A stretch of 64,000 nt of DNA from WYEN01 sp049976205 (lineage in GTDB: Archaea > Thermoproteota > Thermoprotei_A > Sulfolobales > AG1). The stretch spans positions 1-64,000 of the forward strand of contig JBMFIR010000002.1 of NCBI GenBank assembly GCA_049976205.1, given 5' to 3'. Positions 31,964-40,611 of this stretch are shown in pieces; position 1 is the first letter of the stretch; each line of letters opens with the position of its first letter. The notes under the pieces are model-generated. The model saw only the letters and a list, made by a program, of their open reading frames with translations, searched no databases and had not been told where the DNA came from. Both the position numbers and the translations under genes were made by a program.

Positions 31964-32323
31964 ATGAGTTATGATGACACAGAATTATATGATGAAGAGT
32001 TAGAAGAGATTAAGAGAAGAAGATTAGAGGAGATATATAGACGTAAAGAGGCAGAGAGATTAGAGAAGGAGAGAAAAGCTCAGGAGGAGGCTATTAAAAG
32101 AGAGCTTCTCAGAAGAATACTTACTCCAGAGGCTAGGGAGAGATTAGCTAATCTGAGACTTGTTAAACCAGAGCTGGTTGAGGCATTAGAGAATCAATTA
32201 ATCACTCTCGCTCAGAGCGGTAAACTAAAGATACCTGTGACAGATGAGGAATTAAAAGAAATTTTATATCAGATCTCTGAGAGAACTAGAAGAGATATTA
32301 GAATAACTATTAAAGAGAAGTGA
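31964..32323 (+). CDS. PDCD5-like DNA-binding protein
   Basis: 119 residues: an acidic start, a long charged helix (LEEIYRRKEAERLEKERKAQ) and the three-helix PDCD5 core LLRRILTPEARERLANLRLVKPELVEALENQLITLAQSGKL, read in order. Archaeal homologues bind nucleic acids; the human one is apoptosis-linked. It lies 26 bases after rps19e and five bases before rpl39e. Confidence 0.93.
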   Translation: MSYDDTELYDEELEEIKRRRLEEIYRRKEAERLEKERKAQEEAIKRELLRRILTPEARERLANLRLVKPELVEALENQLITLAQSGKLKIPVTDEELKEILYQISERTRRDIRITIKEK

Positions 32324-32328
32324 TTTCT

Positions 32329-32487
32329 ATGGCTCGTGCTAAGGCTTTAGCAAGGAAACTAAGATTAATAAATAGAGAAAAAAGTAATTCTCCGATACCT
32401 ATATGGGTTATTGCGAAGACCCTAAGAAAAGTTAAGTATAGACCTAGAATGAGGCATTGGAGAAGAAGTAAGTTGAAAGACGTGTGA
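32329..32487 (+). CDS. rpl39e: 50S ribosomal protein L39e
   Basis: Very small basic protein lining the exit tunnel. 52 residues: MARAKALARKLRLINREKSN, then SPIPIWVIAKTLRKVKYRPR and MRHWRRSKLKDV. The central IPxWV and the NPRMRHWRR-type tail are the L39e signature. ATG 32329 lies six bases after the PDCD5 stop, with the ribosome site inside that gene. Confidence 0.95.
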   Translation: MARAKALARKLRLINREKSNSPIPIWVIAKTLRKVKYRPRMRHWRRSKLKDV

Positions 32488-32500
32488 GGGTGCAGATCTG

Positions 32501-32782
32501 TTGGTTACAGAGAAGAATGAAGGTCTCTACATAATACCTCTATCAAGAGTTTATTGGGGTGGTAGTAGAAGAAGTAGAGGTAGGAGAACTGTTAGATTAA
32601 TTAGAGACTTTATCACCCGACACTTCGGAGCTAAAAGGGTTATTCTTGATGAGAGCATTAGCGAGTATATTTTCTATAGAAAAATTGAGAGGCCACCTCG
32701 AAGAATCATAGTTAAGGTATTTAAAATAGATGAGGGAGTTTATAAGGCGACATTAGCTTCTCTAGTCAAGGTACCAAAGTGA
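32501..32782 (+). CDS. rpl31e: 50S ribosomal protein L31e
   Basis: 93 residues from TTG 32501. The signature parts are YIIPLSRVYWGG, RRTVRLIRDFITRHFGAKRV and the RPPRRIIVKVFK strand. It binds around the tunnel exit. A GAGGGTG ribosome site ten bases upstream supports the TTG start. Middle gene of the S19e operon. Confidence 0.93.
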   Translation: MVTEKNEGLYIIPLSRVYWGGSRRSRGRRTVRLIRDFITRHFGAKRVILDESISEYIFYRKIERPPRRIIVKVFKIDEGVYKATLASLVKVPK

Positions 32783-32787
32783 AATAA

Positions 32788-33486
32788 ATGAGTTCTTTGA
32801 AAGAATTTTTGGTGGAGAAAGCCTCTTTCTATAGAAACCCTAATATAGGGGTTTACATATTTGTTAATAATGAAATCGCCATAGTTCCGCCTGGAACCGA
32901 GAGTGATTTAAAGAAGTTGTTAAGAAATGTGCTAAGAATCGAGAAAATTATTGAGACAAAGATCTCTGATACGAATTTAGTCGGTGTCATGATCGGTGGG
33001 AATGATAAAGGAATACTGCTACCTAGAACAATAAAAGATGAGGAGTATCAGCTAATCAAGAGGGAATTTAGTGGGAATATAAAGATCCTGGAGACAAGTG
33101 CTAACGCTATTGGTAATATTATATTGGCTAATTCAAGAGCAGCTTTAGTGTATAAAGAGGCAGATGCTGAGATTATTAAAACTATTAAGGATATTCTTGA
33201 GGTAGAAATTGTTGAGAGAGCAGTTATAGCCGGTATACCTACAATAGGATCGTTAGGGGTAATAACTAATCGAGGAGGTGTAATTCATCCTGACGCATCA
33301 AAAAAAGATCTAGATTTTCTCAGAGAGTTCTTCAAGGTACCAGTAGAAGTAGGCACAGTTAATTTTGGTGTTCCTTACGTAAGATCTGGTCTTGTGGCAA
33401 ATGATAAAGGAGCTATTGTTGGAATTAATACTACGGGACCTGAGATTTTAAGAATTTCAAAAATATTAGGATTTGGGAGTGAATAA
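32788..33486 (+). CDS. eif6: translation initiation factor aIF6
   Basis: Anti-association factor on the 50S subunit. 232 residues with the five-fold repeat of about 45 residues visible as PNIGVYIFVNNEIAIVPPG, NLVGVMIGGNDKGILLPRTI, AIGNIILANSRAALV, TIGSLGVITNRGGVIHPDA and FGVPYVRSGLVANDKGAIVG. Starts five bases after rpl31e. Confidence 0.96.
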   Translation: MSSLKEFLVEKASFYRNPNIGVYIFVNNEIAIVPPGTESDLKKLLRNVLRIEKIIETKISDTNLVGVMIGGNDKGILLPRTIKDEEYQLIKREFSGNIKILETSANAIGNIILANSRAALVYKEADAEIIKTIKDILEVEIVERAVIAGIPTIGSLGVITNRGGVIHPDASKKDLDFLREFFKVPVEVGTVNFGVPYVRSGLVANDKGAIVGINTTGPEILRISKILGFGSE

Positions 33487-33487
33487 A

Positions 33488-33751
33488 GTGAGTGAGGTAA
33501 AGATCTATAGGGTAATAGGTTTAGCTCTCTTTGGACATGATAAGTATCCTGAGTGGAGAAAATTTGTTGTTGAGACTAGGGCTGTGGGAGAAAAAGATGC
33601 TTTAGAGAAAATATACTCTCTAATGGGTAGTAGACATAAGCTTAAGAGAAGTCATATAAAGATACTGAAGATAGAGGAGATATCAATTGATGATGTGAGA
33701 GATTCTGTTGTTAGAGAATTGTCTCGTGTAGAGGGTTTCGAAGTTGTCTAG
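33488..33751 (+). CDS. rpl20a: 50S ribosomal protein L20a (LX/L18a)
   Basis: 87 residues from GTG 33488: VSEVKIYRVIGLALFG, WRKFVVETRAVGEKDALEKI, YSLMGSRHKLKRSHIKILKI. This is archaeal LX, related to half of eukaryotic L18a/L20. GTG follows the aIF6 stop by one base; the longer reading from 33473 would overlap it. Its 3' end overlaps pfdA. Confidence 0.93.
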   Translation: MSEVKIYRVIGLALFGHDKYPEWRKFVVETRAVGEKDALEKIYSLMGSRHKLKRSHIKILKIEEISIDDVRDSVVRELSRVEGFEVV

Positions 33752-34196
33752 TCAGAAAACACCTACCGATGAACAAAAGATACAGGCCTTAGCCATAGAA
33801 TTGAGTAGAGTCGAAGAATATCTAAGAGCGCTTCAGCAAAACCTAGGTATTCTTCTTCAAGAAATTGAGGAAATCAGTATAGCTAGAGAAGCCTTAGAGG
33901 GTCTGAGAAAGTTTCAATCAAATGAGATATTAATGGGGATAGACAGAAGAGGCCATGTATATGTCAAAGGAATGGTTGCTTCTAAAGATAAGGTTCTCGC
34001 ACATATAGGTGGAGAGTATCTGGCTGAGGTCTCCATAGATGAAGCATTAAAGATCCTAGATAATAAGGAAAGTGATCTAAGGAAATCTCTTGAGGCCTTG
34101 AACCAAGAGATTGTTGAGACATCTCGTCTCTATGAGAGACTACAGGCAGCGCTAAGCAATTTATTAACAGAGAGAGATAAGGATAAGAAAGAGTAA
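33744..34196 (+). CDS. pfdA: prefoldin alpha subunit
   Basis: Chaperone subunit that captures unfolded proteins. 150 residues: an N-terminal coiled coil (QALAIELSRVEEYLRALQQN), a central beta hairpin pair (LMGIDRRGHVYVKGMV, KVLAHIGGEYLAEVS) and a C-terminal coil. TTG 33744 overlaps rpl20a by eight bases. In many archaea ftsY is the next gene; here it is at 58296 on its own. Confidence 0.93.
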   Translation: MSSQKTPTDEQKIQALAIELSRVEEYLRALQQNLGILLQEIEEISIAREALEGLRKFQSNEILMGIDRRGHVYVKGMVASKDKVLAHIGGEYLAEVSIDEALKILDNKESDLRKSLEALNQEIVETSRLYERLQAALSNLLTERDKDKKE

Positions 34197-34405
34197 CAGT
34201 AAATATCATTATTATTTTGATGCTATAATTCGTGTTAAGATCTTCCATATACTTATTCTTCAAATTTTCTACAAGACCTAGTTTCATTTCTAAACTGATC
34301 TTGAGATCATTTTAATATTTAAATATTAAAGAATTGTCTAGTTTATTCACACGGTAACCTATTGCTTTTAAGTATTTAATTAAATGTTTAAAATGGAGAA
34401 CGAAT

Positions 34406-35701
34406 ATGGTCTCTAAACTCTTTCTAGCAACTTACACAATTGTGTTAATAGCTATTGGTATAAGTGTAGGTTTACTGATATCAATTTACTACAAGCCACA
34501 AGTCTCCCAAATTACTCAAGTTTCTCCAGTATCTACAGTAACCATTACATCTACCCCTACTTTAATTACAACTCTACCGTATCAACAAGAAGAAATGAGG
34601 GTCTTATTCATATATGTAGGCCCTATAGGAGATCTGGGTTGGACACATGCACACGATATGGGTAGAAGATACGTGGAGTCTCTGCTTCCGTGGGTGAAAA
34701 CACGATATTTAGAAAGTGTAGATCCCGCCAAAGCTTTCGATGAAATATCAACACAGATAAAAGTATTTAAGCCACAAATAGTTTTTACAACGAGTTACGA
34801 TTTCATGGACGCTACTGTGAAAGCGGCGCAAACATATAGAAACGTGATCTTTTTCCACTGTTCAGGAGATAAGAGAGACATTAATCTCGGGACTTATTTC
34901 GCAGATCTCTATCAAGCATATTACATCAATGGTTTAATGGCTGGAGCTTTAACAAAAACAGGTAAAATAGGTTATGTGGCAGCTCATTTAATTCCAGAAG
35001 TTATTAGACACATAAATGCGTTTACCATAGGAGCTATAGAAACAGGTTCTCAATTAGGTAAGAATATAACTGTGTACGTGATAGAGATAGGCGCATGGTA
35101 TGATCCTGAAAAAGCTAGAGCTGCCGCATCGGTTTTGGTGGAGAGATATGGTGTCGATGTGTTAGCTTTTACAGAAGACTCGAGCGCTGTAGTTGAGTAT
35201 GCGGAGAGTCTCTACAAAGCTGGTAAACAAGTTTATGTCTTTGGGCACTATAGCCCAATGTATAGATACGGACCTGACGTGGTTGTCTCTGGCCAATTAG
35301 TTAATTGGGGACCTATCTACCTAGATATTATTATGAAGGTTAGGGCGGGTGTCTACAATACAACAAATCTGAAGGATGTTGATTATTGGTGGCTTTTAGC
35401 TCAGGGTGCTGTTGATGTAGGTGCTGATTTCGGTATGTTTGTCAATCCTAAGTTTAAGAATACCTTAGAACAGATCTATGTTACAGATAAGGTGGACGGA
35501 AAGAAAAAGAGTGTTTATCAACTTACTATTGATAGATATAATGCTATGAAAGAAAGTAACGTAGGATTTGATCCATTTACAGGACCATTATATGATACAG
35601 AAGGTAGATTAAGAGTTCCTGAAGGAGTTAGAATGAGGTACCACGATATATGGTATATTGATTGGTTTGTTAGAGGTGTGGTTAATCTAGGTAAAATATA
35701 A
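34406..35701 (+). CDS. BMP/PnrA-family ABC transporter substrate-binding protein
   Basis: Surface-anchored binding protein of the family that carries purine nucleosides in bacteria. 431 residues: one N-terminal hydrophobic segment (about 5-27) anchoring it, a Ser/Thr/Pro linker (about 35-60), then the Bmp fold with VGPIGDLGWTHAHDMG, LPW and FFHCSGDKRDINLGTYFADLYQAYYINGLMAGAL in successive stretches. No lipobox Cys is seen. It is the first gene of a complete importer with the two-domain ATPase and two permeases. Substrate by family: nucleoside or similar. Confidence 0.87.
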   Translation: MVSKLFLATYTIVLIAIGISVGLLISIYYKPQVSQITQVSPVSTVTITSTPTLITTLPYQQEEMRVLFIYVGPIGDLGWTHAHDMGRRYVESLLPWVKTRYLESVDPAKAFDEISTQIKVFKPQIVFTTSYDFMDATVKAAQTYRNVIFFHCSGDKRDINLGTYFADLYQAYYINGLMAGALTKTGKIGYVAAHLIPEVIRHINAFTIGAIETGSQLGKNITVYVIEIGAWYDPEKARAAASVLVERYGVDVLAFTEDSSAVVEYAESLYKAGKQVYVFGHYSPMYRYGPDVVVSGQLVNWGPIYLDIIMKVRAGVYNTTNLKDVDYWWLLAQGAVDVGADFGMFVNPKFKNTLEQIYVTDKVDGKKKSVYQLTIDRYNAMKESNVGFDPFTGPLYDTEGRLRVPEGVRMRYHDIWYIDWFVRGVVNLGKI

Positions 35702-35722
35702 GATATTAGTTGGAGAGTAGCA

Positions 35723-37174
35723 TTGGAGATTAAACTAGATCAAATAATAAAATTTTTTGGTTCTCTCAAGGTTCTTGATAATGCCTCGATCCATATAAGA
35801 TCTGGAGAAATAGTTGGTTTACTAGGTGAAAACGGAGCTGGTAAAACTACGTTAATGAATATTTTATATGGATTATATAGACCAGACAAGGGAGTGATCT
35901 ATGTTAATGGTCATAAAAGATATTACATGGATCCCTTGTACTCAATGAAGCTAGGTATACTCTTTGTTCAGCAATTCCCCAGATTAATAGACTCTATGAC
36001 TGGTGCTGAGAATTTAAAACTATTATTACGAAGAGATAAGAGAAATATACCAGATCTATTAAGAGAATATGGTGCTAAGTATGATCTGCAGGTAGATTTC
36101 AATAAAAAAGTTGCTGAGATGACTATTTTAGAGAGACAGAAACTCTATACATTAATATCAGTAATTTTAGGCGCTAGAGTACTTCTTCTAGATGAGCCTA
36201 ATATGCTTCTAACCACAGATGAGAGTTTCAGAGAATTTCTTCGCAGATACGCTAGAGAAGGAAACAGTATACTTATAAGTTCTCATAAGATATCTGCTGT
36301 AATAGATCTTGTTGACAGGATCTATGTCATGAGAAAAGGTAAAGTTGTAGCTGATATTAGAGACAATATTAGAGAGAGATATGATGAGATCCTAAAGCTA
36401 ATGTTTGAATACGGAAATAATAGAGATAAAGAATATCATGTAGTAGTAGGTAGTGGCGGTGTTGAGTATGAGGCAAGGGAGAATTTATTTAAGAGAAAGA
36501 TTCTCGAATTAAAAGATCTTGTTATAACAGAAGAAATTAGGAAAATAAATGTATACGTAAATGATAGAGAGATTGTTTCAGTAATATCCATTGCTGGTAA
36601 AGGAGATAAAGAATTATTTGATATATTAGCAGGTTTTAGAAAAAGTATTCGTGGAAAAATAATCTATAAAAATTTTGATATATCTAGCGATCCTCCGTAT
36701 AGAAGAGTTGTACGTGGAATATTCTTTGTTCCGGATAACAAATTAGATTTGATTTCACCGAGATATAAGATACGAGAAATAATGGGTTTATGGAGTATAA
36801 GAAACAATGAGATCAGTAAATGTTTATCTGAGACTTCGGTAATGTATAGATCTCCTGAGGCAAGTGTTTCAGAGCTTTCTGGAGGTAATATAAGTAGGAT
36901 GATATTAGCTATAATAGCATGTAATAAACCAGATCTAGTCATAGCTCATAATATATTTAGTGGGCTAGACCTTTTAGGATATGAAATAGCTACTAAATTA
37001 ATAAAGAGATTAAGGACAGCTGGGGTATCTTTTCTACTAATAATGAACGATTATGAAGAGGCGCTCAAGATCTCTGATAGGATCTATGTATTAAGTGAGA
37101 GAGGTGCTATAGAGATCAATATAAATGAGGCATATAAAGATCCTTCTGTAATTTGGAGGGAGATGGTCTCATGA
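35723..37174 (+). CDS. nucleoside-type ABC importer ATPase (two fused NBDs)
   Basis: 483 residues. NBD1 has an intact Walker A GENGAGKTTLM (about 34-44) and Walker B VLLLDEPN but a degraded signature EMTILERQK in place of LSVGERQ. NBD2 has a degenerate Walker A (SIAGKGDKEL) and an intact signature LSGGN near residue 390. In RbsA-like two-domain ATPases one composite site is active, built from NBD1 Walker A and NBD2 signature, which is what survives here. Start TTG 35723; its stop overlaps the next start in ATGA. Confidence 0.88.
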   Translation: MEIKLDQIIKFFGSLKVLDNASIHIRSGEIVGLLGENGAGKTTLMNILYGLYRPDKGVIYVNGHKRYYMDPLYSMKLGILFVQQFPRLIDSMTGAENLKLLLRRDKRNIPDLLREYGAKYDLQVDFNKKVAEMTILERQKLYTLISVILGARVLLLDEPNMLLTTDESFREFLRRYAREGNSILISSHKISAVIDLVDRIYVMRKGKVVADIRDNIRERYDEILKLMFEYGNNRDKEYHVVVGSGGVEYEARENLFKRKILELKDLVITEEIRKINVYVNDREIVSVISIAGKGDKELFDILAGFRKSIRGKIIYKNFDISSDPPYRRVVRGIFFVPDNKLDLISPRYKIREIMGLWSIRNNEISKCLSETSVMYRSPEASVSELSGGNISRMILAIIACNKPDLVIAHNIFSGLDLLGYEIATKLIKRLRTAGVSFLLIMNDYEEALKISDRIYVLSERGAIEININEAYKDPSVIWREMVS

Positions 37175-38262
37175 GCCTAATATATGTTAGAAGAAAAAGT
37201 GATGAGCCTCCAACGATAAAAATAGTGGTTGTTTCATTAGTCGTCTTTATTGTTATTGTTTTCATAGGAGTTTTTTTGCTTATGTTAATAAGTGGTTATG
37301 AATTAAGAGATCTGGTTAATATATTCTTTGATTATAGGAACCTGCTTTCTCCAGAGGTCATAAGATACACGATGATAATAGCTTTGTTATCTCTAGCTCT
37401 ATTAATTAATGTTGCAGGAGGTTTCATTAATCTCGGTGGAGAGGGCCTGATAGCTCTAAGCATGTTAGCCTTTCTTATTGCAAGTATATATAATTTAGGG
37501 ATCTTAACAGGCTTTATTCTATCTATTCTACTACTGGTTGCTTGGGCTTCTATACCTTATTTATCTAAGATCTATTTGGAGAGTAGCGATGTGTTAGTAA
37601 GTTTTCTTCAGAATTTTATTGCATTATTTATAATAAATCATATCGTGGCACATGTTTTTAGAGGCGAGCTTGCAAGACCTAGGAGTCCGCCTATTGATCC
37701 AAGCATTAATCTTCACTATGTATCTCAGGGGAGTATTCTATATAATTATTTAGGGAGAGTATCTATAGAATCAATTATTATGTTAATAATAGCTATTGTA
37801 TTTCTGAGTTATCTACTCTCCGAAACTAAGACAGGGTACTCTCTTAGGCTACTGAGTCACTCTATTAAAACAGCTTCTATATCAGGTGTTAATATACCTA
37901 GGTCTATTTTCTTGAATCTATTAATAAGTGCGATATTGCTATCATTTGCATCAGCAGAACTACTTCTAGGAGGTGAGAGAAGAATTTTCTATAATGAGGA
38001 CGCCAAGATAGGTATAGGCTCTATGAGTTTTGGATTAGGATATGTCTCTCTCAGTATAGCTATTCTATCTGTTAGAAAACCTTATATATCACTTCTCTAC
38101 TCATACATACTAGCTTTAGGGTATATGATGGTGTTTTTATCATATGGTTTTTATAGATTAGTTTTAGGTGTAGCTATAGTGGGTTTATCACTTCTCTCTG
38201 TTCTTTTATCTGAGTTATTACTCAGGTACGAGGTGAGACTAAGTTGGCGTTTGAGACGTTAA
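37171..38262 (+). CDS. ABC importer permease 1 (nucleoside-type, BPD_transp_2)
   Basis: 363 residues from ATG 37171, which overlaps the ATPase stop by four bases; mostly hydrophobic with about eight or more helices. The segment AGGFINLGGEGLIALSMLAFLIA matches the first conserved loop of RbsC/YufP-type permeases. The end overlaps the second permease by 19 bases, so the pair is coupled. It forms the membrane channel with the next gene product. Confidence 0.83.
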   Translation: MSLIYVRRKSDEPPTIKIVVVSLVVFIVIVFIGVFLLMLISGYELRDLVNIFFDYRNLLSPEVIRYTMIIALLSLALLINVAGGFINLGGEGLIALSMLAFLIASIYNLGILTGFILSILLLVAWASIPYLSKIYLESSDVLVSFLQNFIALFIINHIVAHVFRGELARPRSPPIDPSINLHYVSQGSILYNYLGRVSIESIIMLIIAIVFLSYLLSETKTGYSLRLLSHSIKTASISGVNIPRSIFLNLLISAILLSFASAELLLGGERRIFYNEDAKIGIGSMSFGLGYVSLSIAILSVRKPYISLLYSYILALGYMMVFLSYGFYRLVLGVAIVGLSLLSVLLSELLLRYEVRLSWRLRR

Positions 38263-39140
38263 TACTTCAAATTCTTAGTATGGGTAGTATTTTGATATTT
38301 GGAGTATTAGGAGAGATTCTCTCTGAGAAATCAGGTGTGGTGAATCTAGCTATCGAAGGCTCGATAGCCTTGGGAGCAGCTTCAGCATATGCTGCAACAA
38401 TACACTTTGACAATTGTTTAATAGGACTTTTCATAGGTATTTTATCAGGAGTAGCACCGGCTCTCTTATTGATCTTATTATCAATATATCTCCCCCTGAA
38501 TATGATTGTTGTAGGTATAATGTCGTCTAGTATATTTTCTGCGATCTCTATAGTGATTGGGAATCTCGTCCCCAGACTTCCTCAGAAGAGACTAGTATTA
38601 TTATCAGAGGAGTTTACCATATACCTTATCTTTATGATCTCTTTGATGTTTTCTGTCTTGCTATACATTGTTTTGCGGCGAAGAATCGGTTTAATTATAA
38701 GATCCGTAGGCGAAGATCCTTATACAGCATTTTCTATGGGAATAAATATATGGAAAATAAGAACCTTGAGTACACTGGTATCCGGTTCTCTTGGCGGATT
38801 AGTCGGTTCACTGATGATCCTTATGCCTATGGTATCTGTTATATGGAGAGAAGGCTTAACTAGTGGGTGGGGCTACATATTAGTTGCCATAACACCAGCC
38901 TCTCTATGGAATCCTCTGATAGGTATTCTATTAGGTATTTTCATGGGAATGATCTCATTCCTGAGCATAGCTCTACAAACAAGTGGTCTGATACCTCTTT
39001 CAACAGATTTAGCTAATCTACTACCTTATTTCTTAGCTGCGCTTCTATATATATTAGTCAGAGGATTATTCTTAAGGAAATTAATAGTAGTTCCAAGAGC
39101 CTTAGCTAAAGAATTTGTTCTGGAAGAGAGATACGAATAA
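38244..39140 (+). CDS. ABC importer permease 2 (nucleoside-type, BPD_transp_2)
   Basis: 298 residues, hydrophobic throughout. SEKSGVVNLAIEGSIALGAASAYAA is the partner of the loop in permease 1 and is the family motif (NLGIEG-type) of YufQ-like permeases; RSVGEDPYTAFSMGINIWKIR is the later cytoplasmic loop contacting the ATPase. Start TTG 38244 lies inside the previous gene. Last gene of the importer operon. Confidence 0.85.
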   Translation: MAFETLILQILSMGSILIFGVLGEILSEKSGVVNLAIEGSIALGAASAYAATIHFDNCLIGLFIGILSGVAPALLLILLSIYLPLNMIVVGIMSSSIFSAISIVIGNLVPRLPQKRLVLLSEEFTIYLIFMISLMFSVLLYIVLRRRIGLIIRSVGEDPYTAFSMGINIWKIRTLSTLVSGSLGGLVGSLMILMPMVSVIWREGLTSGWGYILVAITPASLWNPLIGILLGIFMGMISFLSIALQTSGLIPLSTDLANLLPYFLAALLYILVRGLFLRKLIVVPRALAKEFVLEERYE

Positions 39141-39153
39141 TTCATATTATACC

Positions 39154-39161
39154 TTTAAATA
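39154..39161 (+). promoter_or_regulatory. TATA-type promoter upstream of the C/D sRNA candidate
   Basis: TTTAAATA preceded by ACC. Counting 26 bases from its centre puts a transcription start at about 39183, directly in front of the C box. The acyl-CoA dehydrogenase gene has a separate TATA box at 39281, so this one may serve the RNA. Confidence 0.4.
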
Positions 39162-39182
39162 GAGATCTATAGTAAATTTCTT

Positions 39183-39245
39183 ATTGGATGATGAATGGTA
39201 TTAACTATGATGCGATGATTAAGACACCAGACGCTGATTAACAAT
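39183..39245 (+). ncRNA. candidate C/D box guide sRNA
   Basis: A C box ATGATGA (39188-39194) is followed by an internal C'-like ATGATGC (39207-39213) and a D box CTGA (39234-39237), about 50 bases from C to D, the archaeal size. ATTG before the C box can pair with CAAT after the D box as a short terminal stem. D-guide would be the bases before CTGA, ending ACACCAGACG, aiming at an RNA containing CGTCTGGTGT. The D' box is poor, so this remains a candidate. Confidence 0.4.
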
Positions 39246-39280
39246 TAATTATTCTAGAGCAAATATCTAGGGTTAGCTCC

Positions 39281-39288
39281 TTATATAA
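39281..39288 (+). promoter_or_regulatory. TATA box of the acyl-CoA dehydrogenase/ETF operon
   Basis: TTATATAA, a strong archaeal TATA box, preceded by CTCC. It predicts a start near 39310 and a leader of about 60 bases before ATG 39373. The dehydrogenase, ETF, FixC and FixX genes run together and would be transcribed from it. Confidence 0.5.
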
Positions 39289-39372
39289 ATTAAGATCCGA
39301 TTAATAGTGTTATTGAGCACAATAATATTTATTGATTATAATGACAATATTATTTTATTGGTGTTTTTAATT

Positions 39373-40575
39373 ATGCCCTGGGATTTTGAGTTTTCTAAAG
39401 AGCAAGAAGAACTTAGATTAGCTATAAGAGAGTTCGCTGAAAAATACATAGCTCCTAAAATAGTCGAGTTCGAAGAGAAAAGAAGGATTCCTGATGATAT
39501 AATAGAGGGACTTGCAAAATTAGATGTTTTCGGAGTTGTTTTCCCTGAAAAATACGGTGGACTAAATCTAGATCCTATAACAGCTGGTGTGATACTAGAA
39601 GAGATTGTTAGAGCAGATCTCACATTCTCACTAGCTGTTGCTTATCTTGTTCATACATCTTGGGGTTATATAGCCTCTAAATATGGTAGAGAGGAATTTA
39701 AGGAAGAGATAATTACGAAAGCCTCCAAAGGAAGGTTATGGATAGGTATAGCTACTACAGAGCCGCATGCAGGATCTGATGTTGCGGCTATAAGAACAGA
39801 AGCTAAGAGAGACGGTCAATACTATGTACTAAATGGAGAGAAAGCCTATATCTCAGGTATTAGAGAGGCTAGAGAACAGTTCCCCGATGGAGGAGGTCAT
39901 TTAACACTTGCCTACACAAACAAAGAGCTTAAGCACAGGGGAATGAGCTTCTTCTTTGTACCTATGAGATCTCCGGGGATCACGTATAGGCTAGAGAAGG
40001 AATTTGGTAGAAAAGGCTGGTCTTTCGGGAGTTTTTCTATGGAGAATGTGAGGGTTCCTGAGCATTATAGAATTGGTGATGAAGGCAGAGGCTTTTATAT
40101 AGCTATGGAAGGCTTCGATCACGCAAGAGCATATATAGCTCTAGCATGTGCCGTGGGATCTAAAAGAGCCTTGGAAATAGCCTCAGAATATATTAAGCAG
40201 AGAACAGCATTTGGGCAACCGATAGCTAAGTTCCAAGGTATACAGTTTCAAATAGCTGAGAACTGGGCTCGCGCGGAGGCGGCATATAACCTAGCGTATA
40301 AGGCTCTATGGGCTATAAAGAAGGAAATAGAAGGTAAAATAGGTAGATTCGAGGTTTCTAAATACACTGCTGCGGCAAAGTACTTTGCTGTTGAAACAGC
40401 TAAAGCAGTTATAGATGACGCAATGAGATGGATGGGTGCTTACTCATATACTGAAGAGAATCCTGTGGCTCTAGCTATGAAAGCTGTTAAAAGCTATGAC
40501 TGGGCTGAAGGTGCGTTAGAGATAATGCAATTAATAATTGCTAGAGAAGTTTTAGGCAGAGAGTTTATAAGATAA
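39373..40575 (+). CDS. acyl-CoA dehydrogenase
   Basis: FAD enzyme that makes the alpha,beta double bond of an acyl-CoA and passes electrons to ETF. 400 residues from ATG 39373 (MPWDFEFSKEQEELRLAIRE); the frame opens 22 codons earlier but the N-terminus there is not family-like. Features: FPEKYGGLNLDPI, GIATTEPHAGSDVAAIRT (FAD/substrate loop), HRGMSFFFVPM, RTAFGQPIAKFQGIQ, and the C-terminal VETAKAVIDDAMRWMGAYSYTEENPV. Chain-length specificity is not visible. First gene of an operon with EtfB, EtfA, FixC and FixX. Confidence 0.92.
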   Translation: MPWDFEFSKEQEELRLAIREFAEKYIAPKIVEFEEKRRIPDDIIEGLAKLDVFGVVFPEKYGGLNLDPITAGVILEEIVRADLTFSLAVAYLVHTSWGYIASKYGREEFKEEIITKASKGRLWIGIATTEPHAGSDVAAIRTEAKRDGQYYVLNGEKAYISGIREAREQFPDGGGHLTLAYTNKELKHRGMSFFFVPMRSPGITYRLEKEFGRKGWSFGSFSMENVRVPEHYRIGDEGRGFYIAMEGFDHARAYIALACAVGSKRALEIASEYIKQRTAFGQPIAKFQGIQFQIAENWARAEAAYNLAYKALWAIKKEIEGKIGRFEVSKYTAAAKYFAVETAKAVIDDAMRWMGAYSYTEENPVALAMKAVKSYDWAEGALEIMQLIIAREVLGREFIR

Positions 40576-40611
40576 TTGCTCATCAATTATTTCGCAAAAA
40601 AGGTGTTTTTT

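Noticed and set aside
39307..39372. 22-codon N-terminal extension of the acyl-CoA dehydrogenase
   Set aside because: Hydrophobic AT-rich translation unlike the family; MPWDFEFSKEQ is the standard start.
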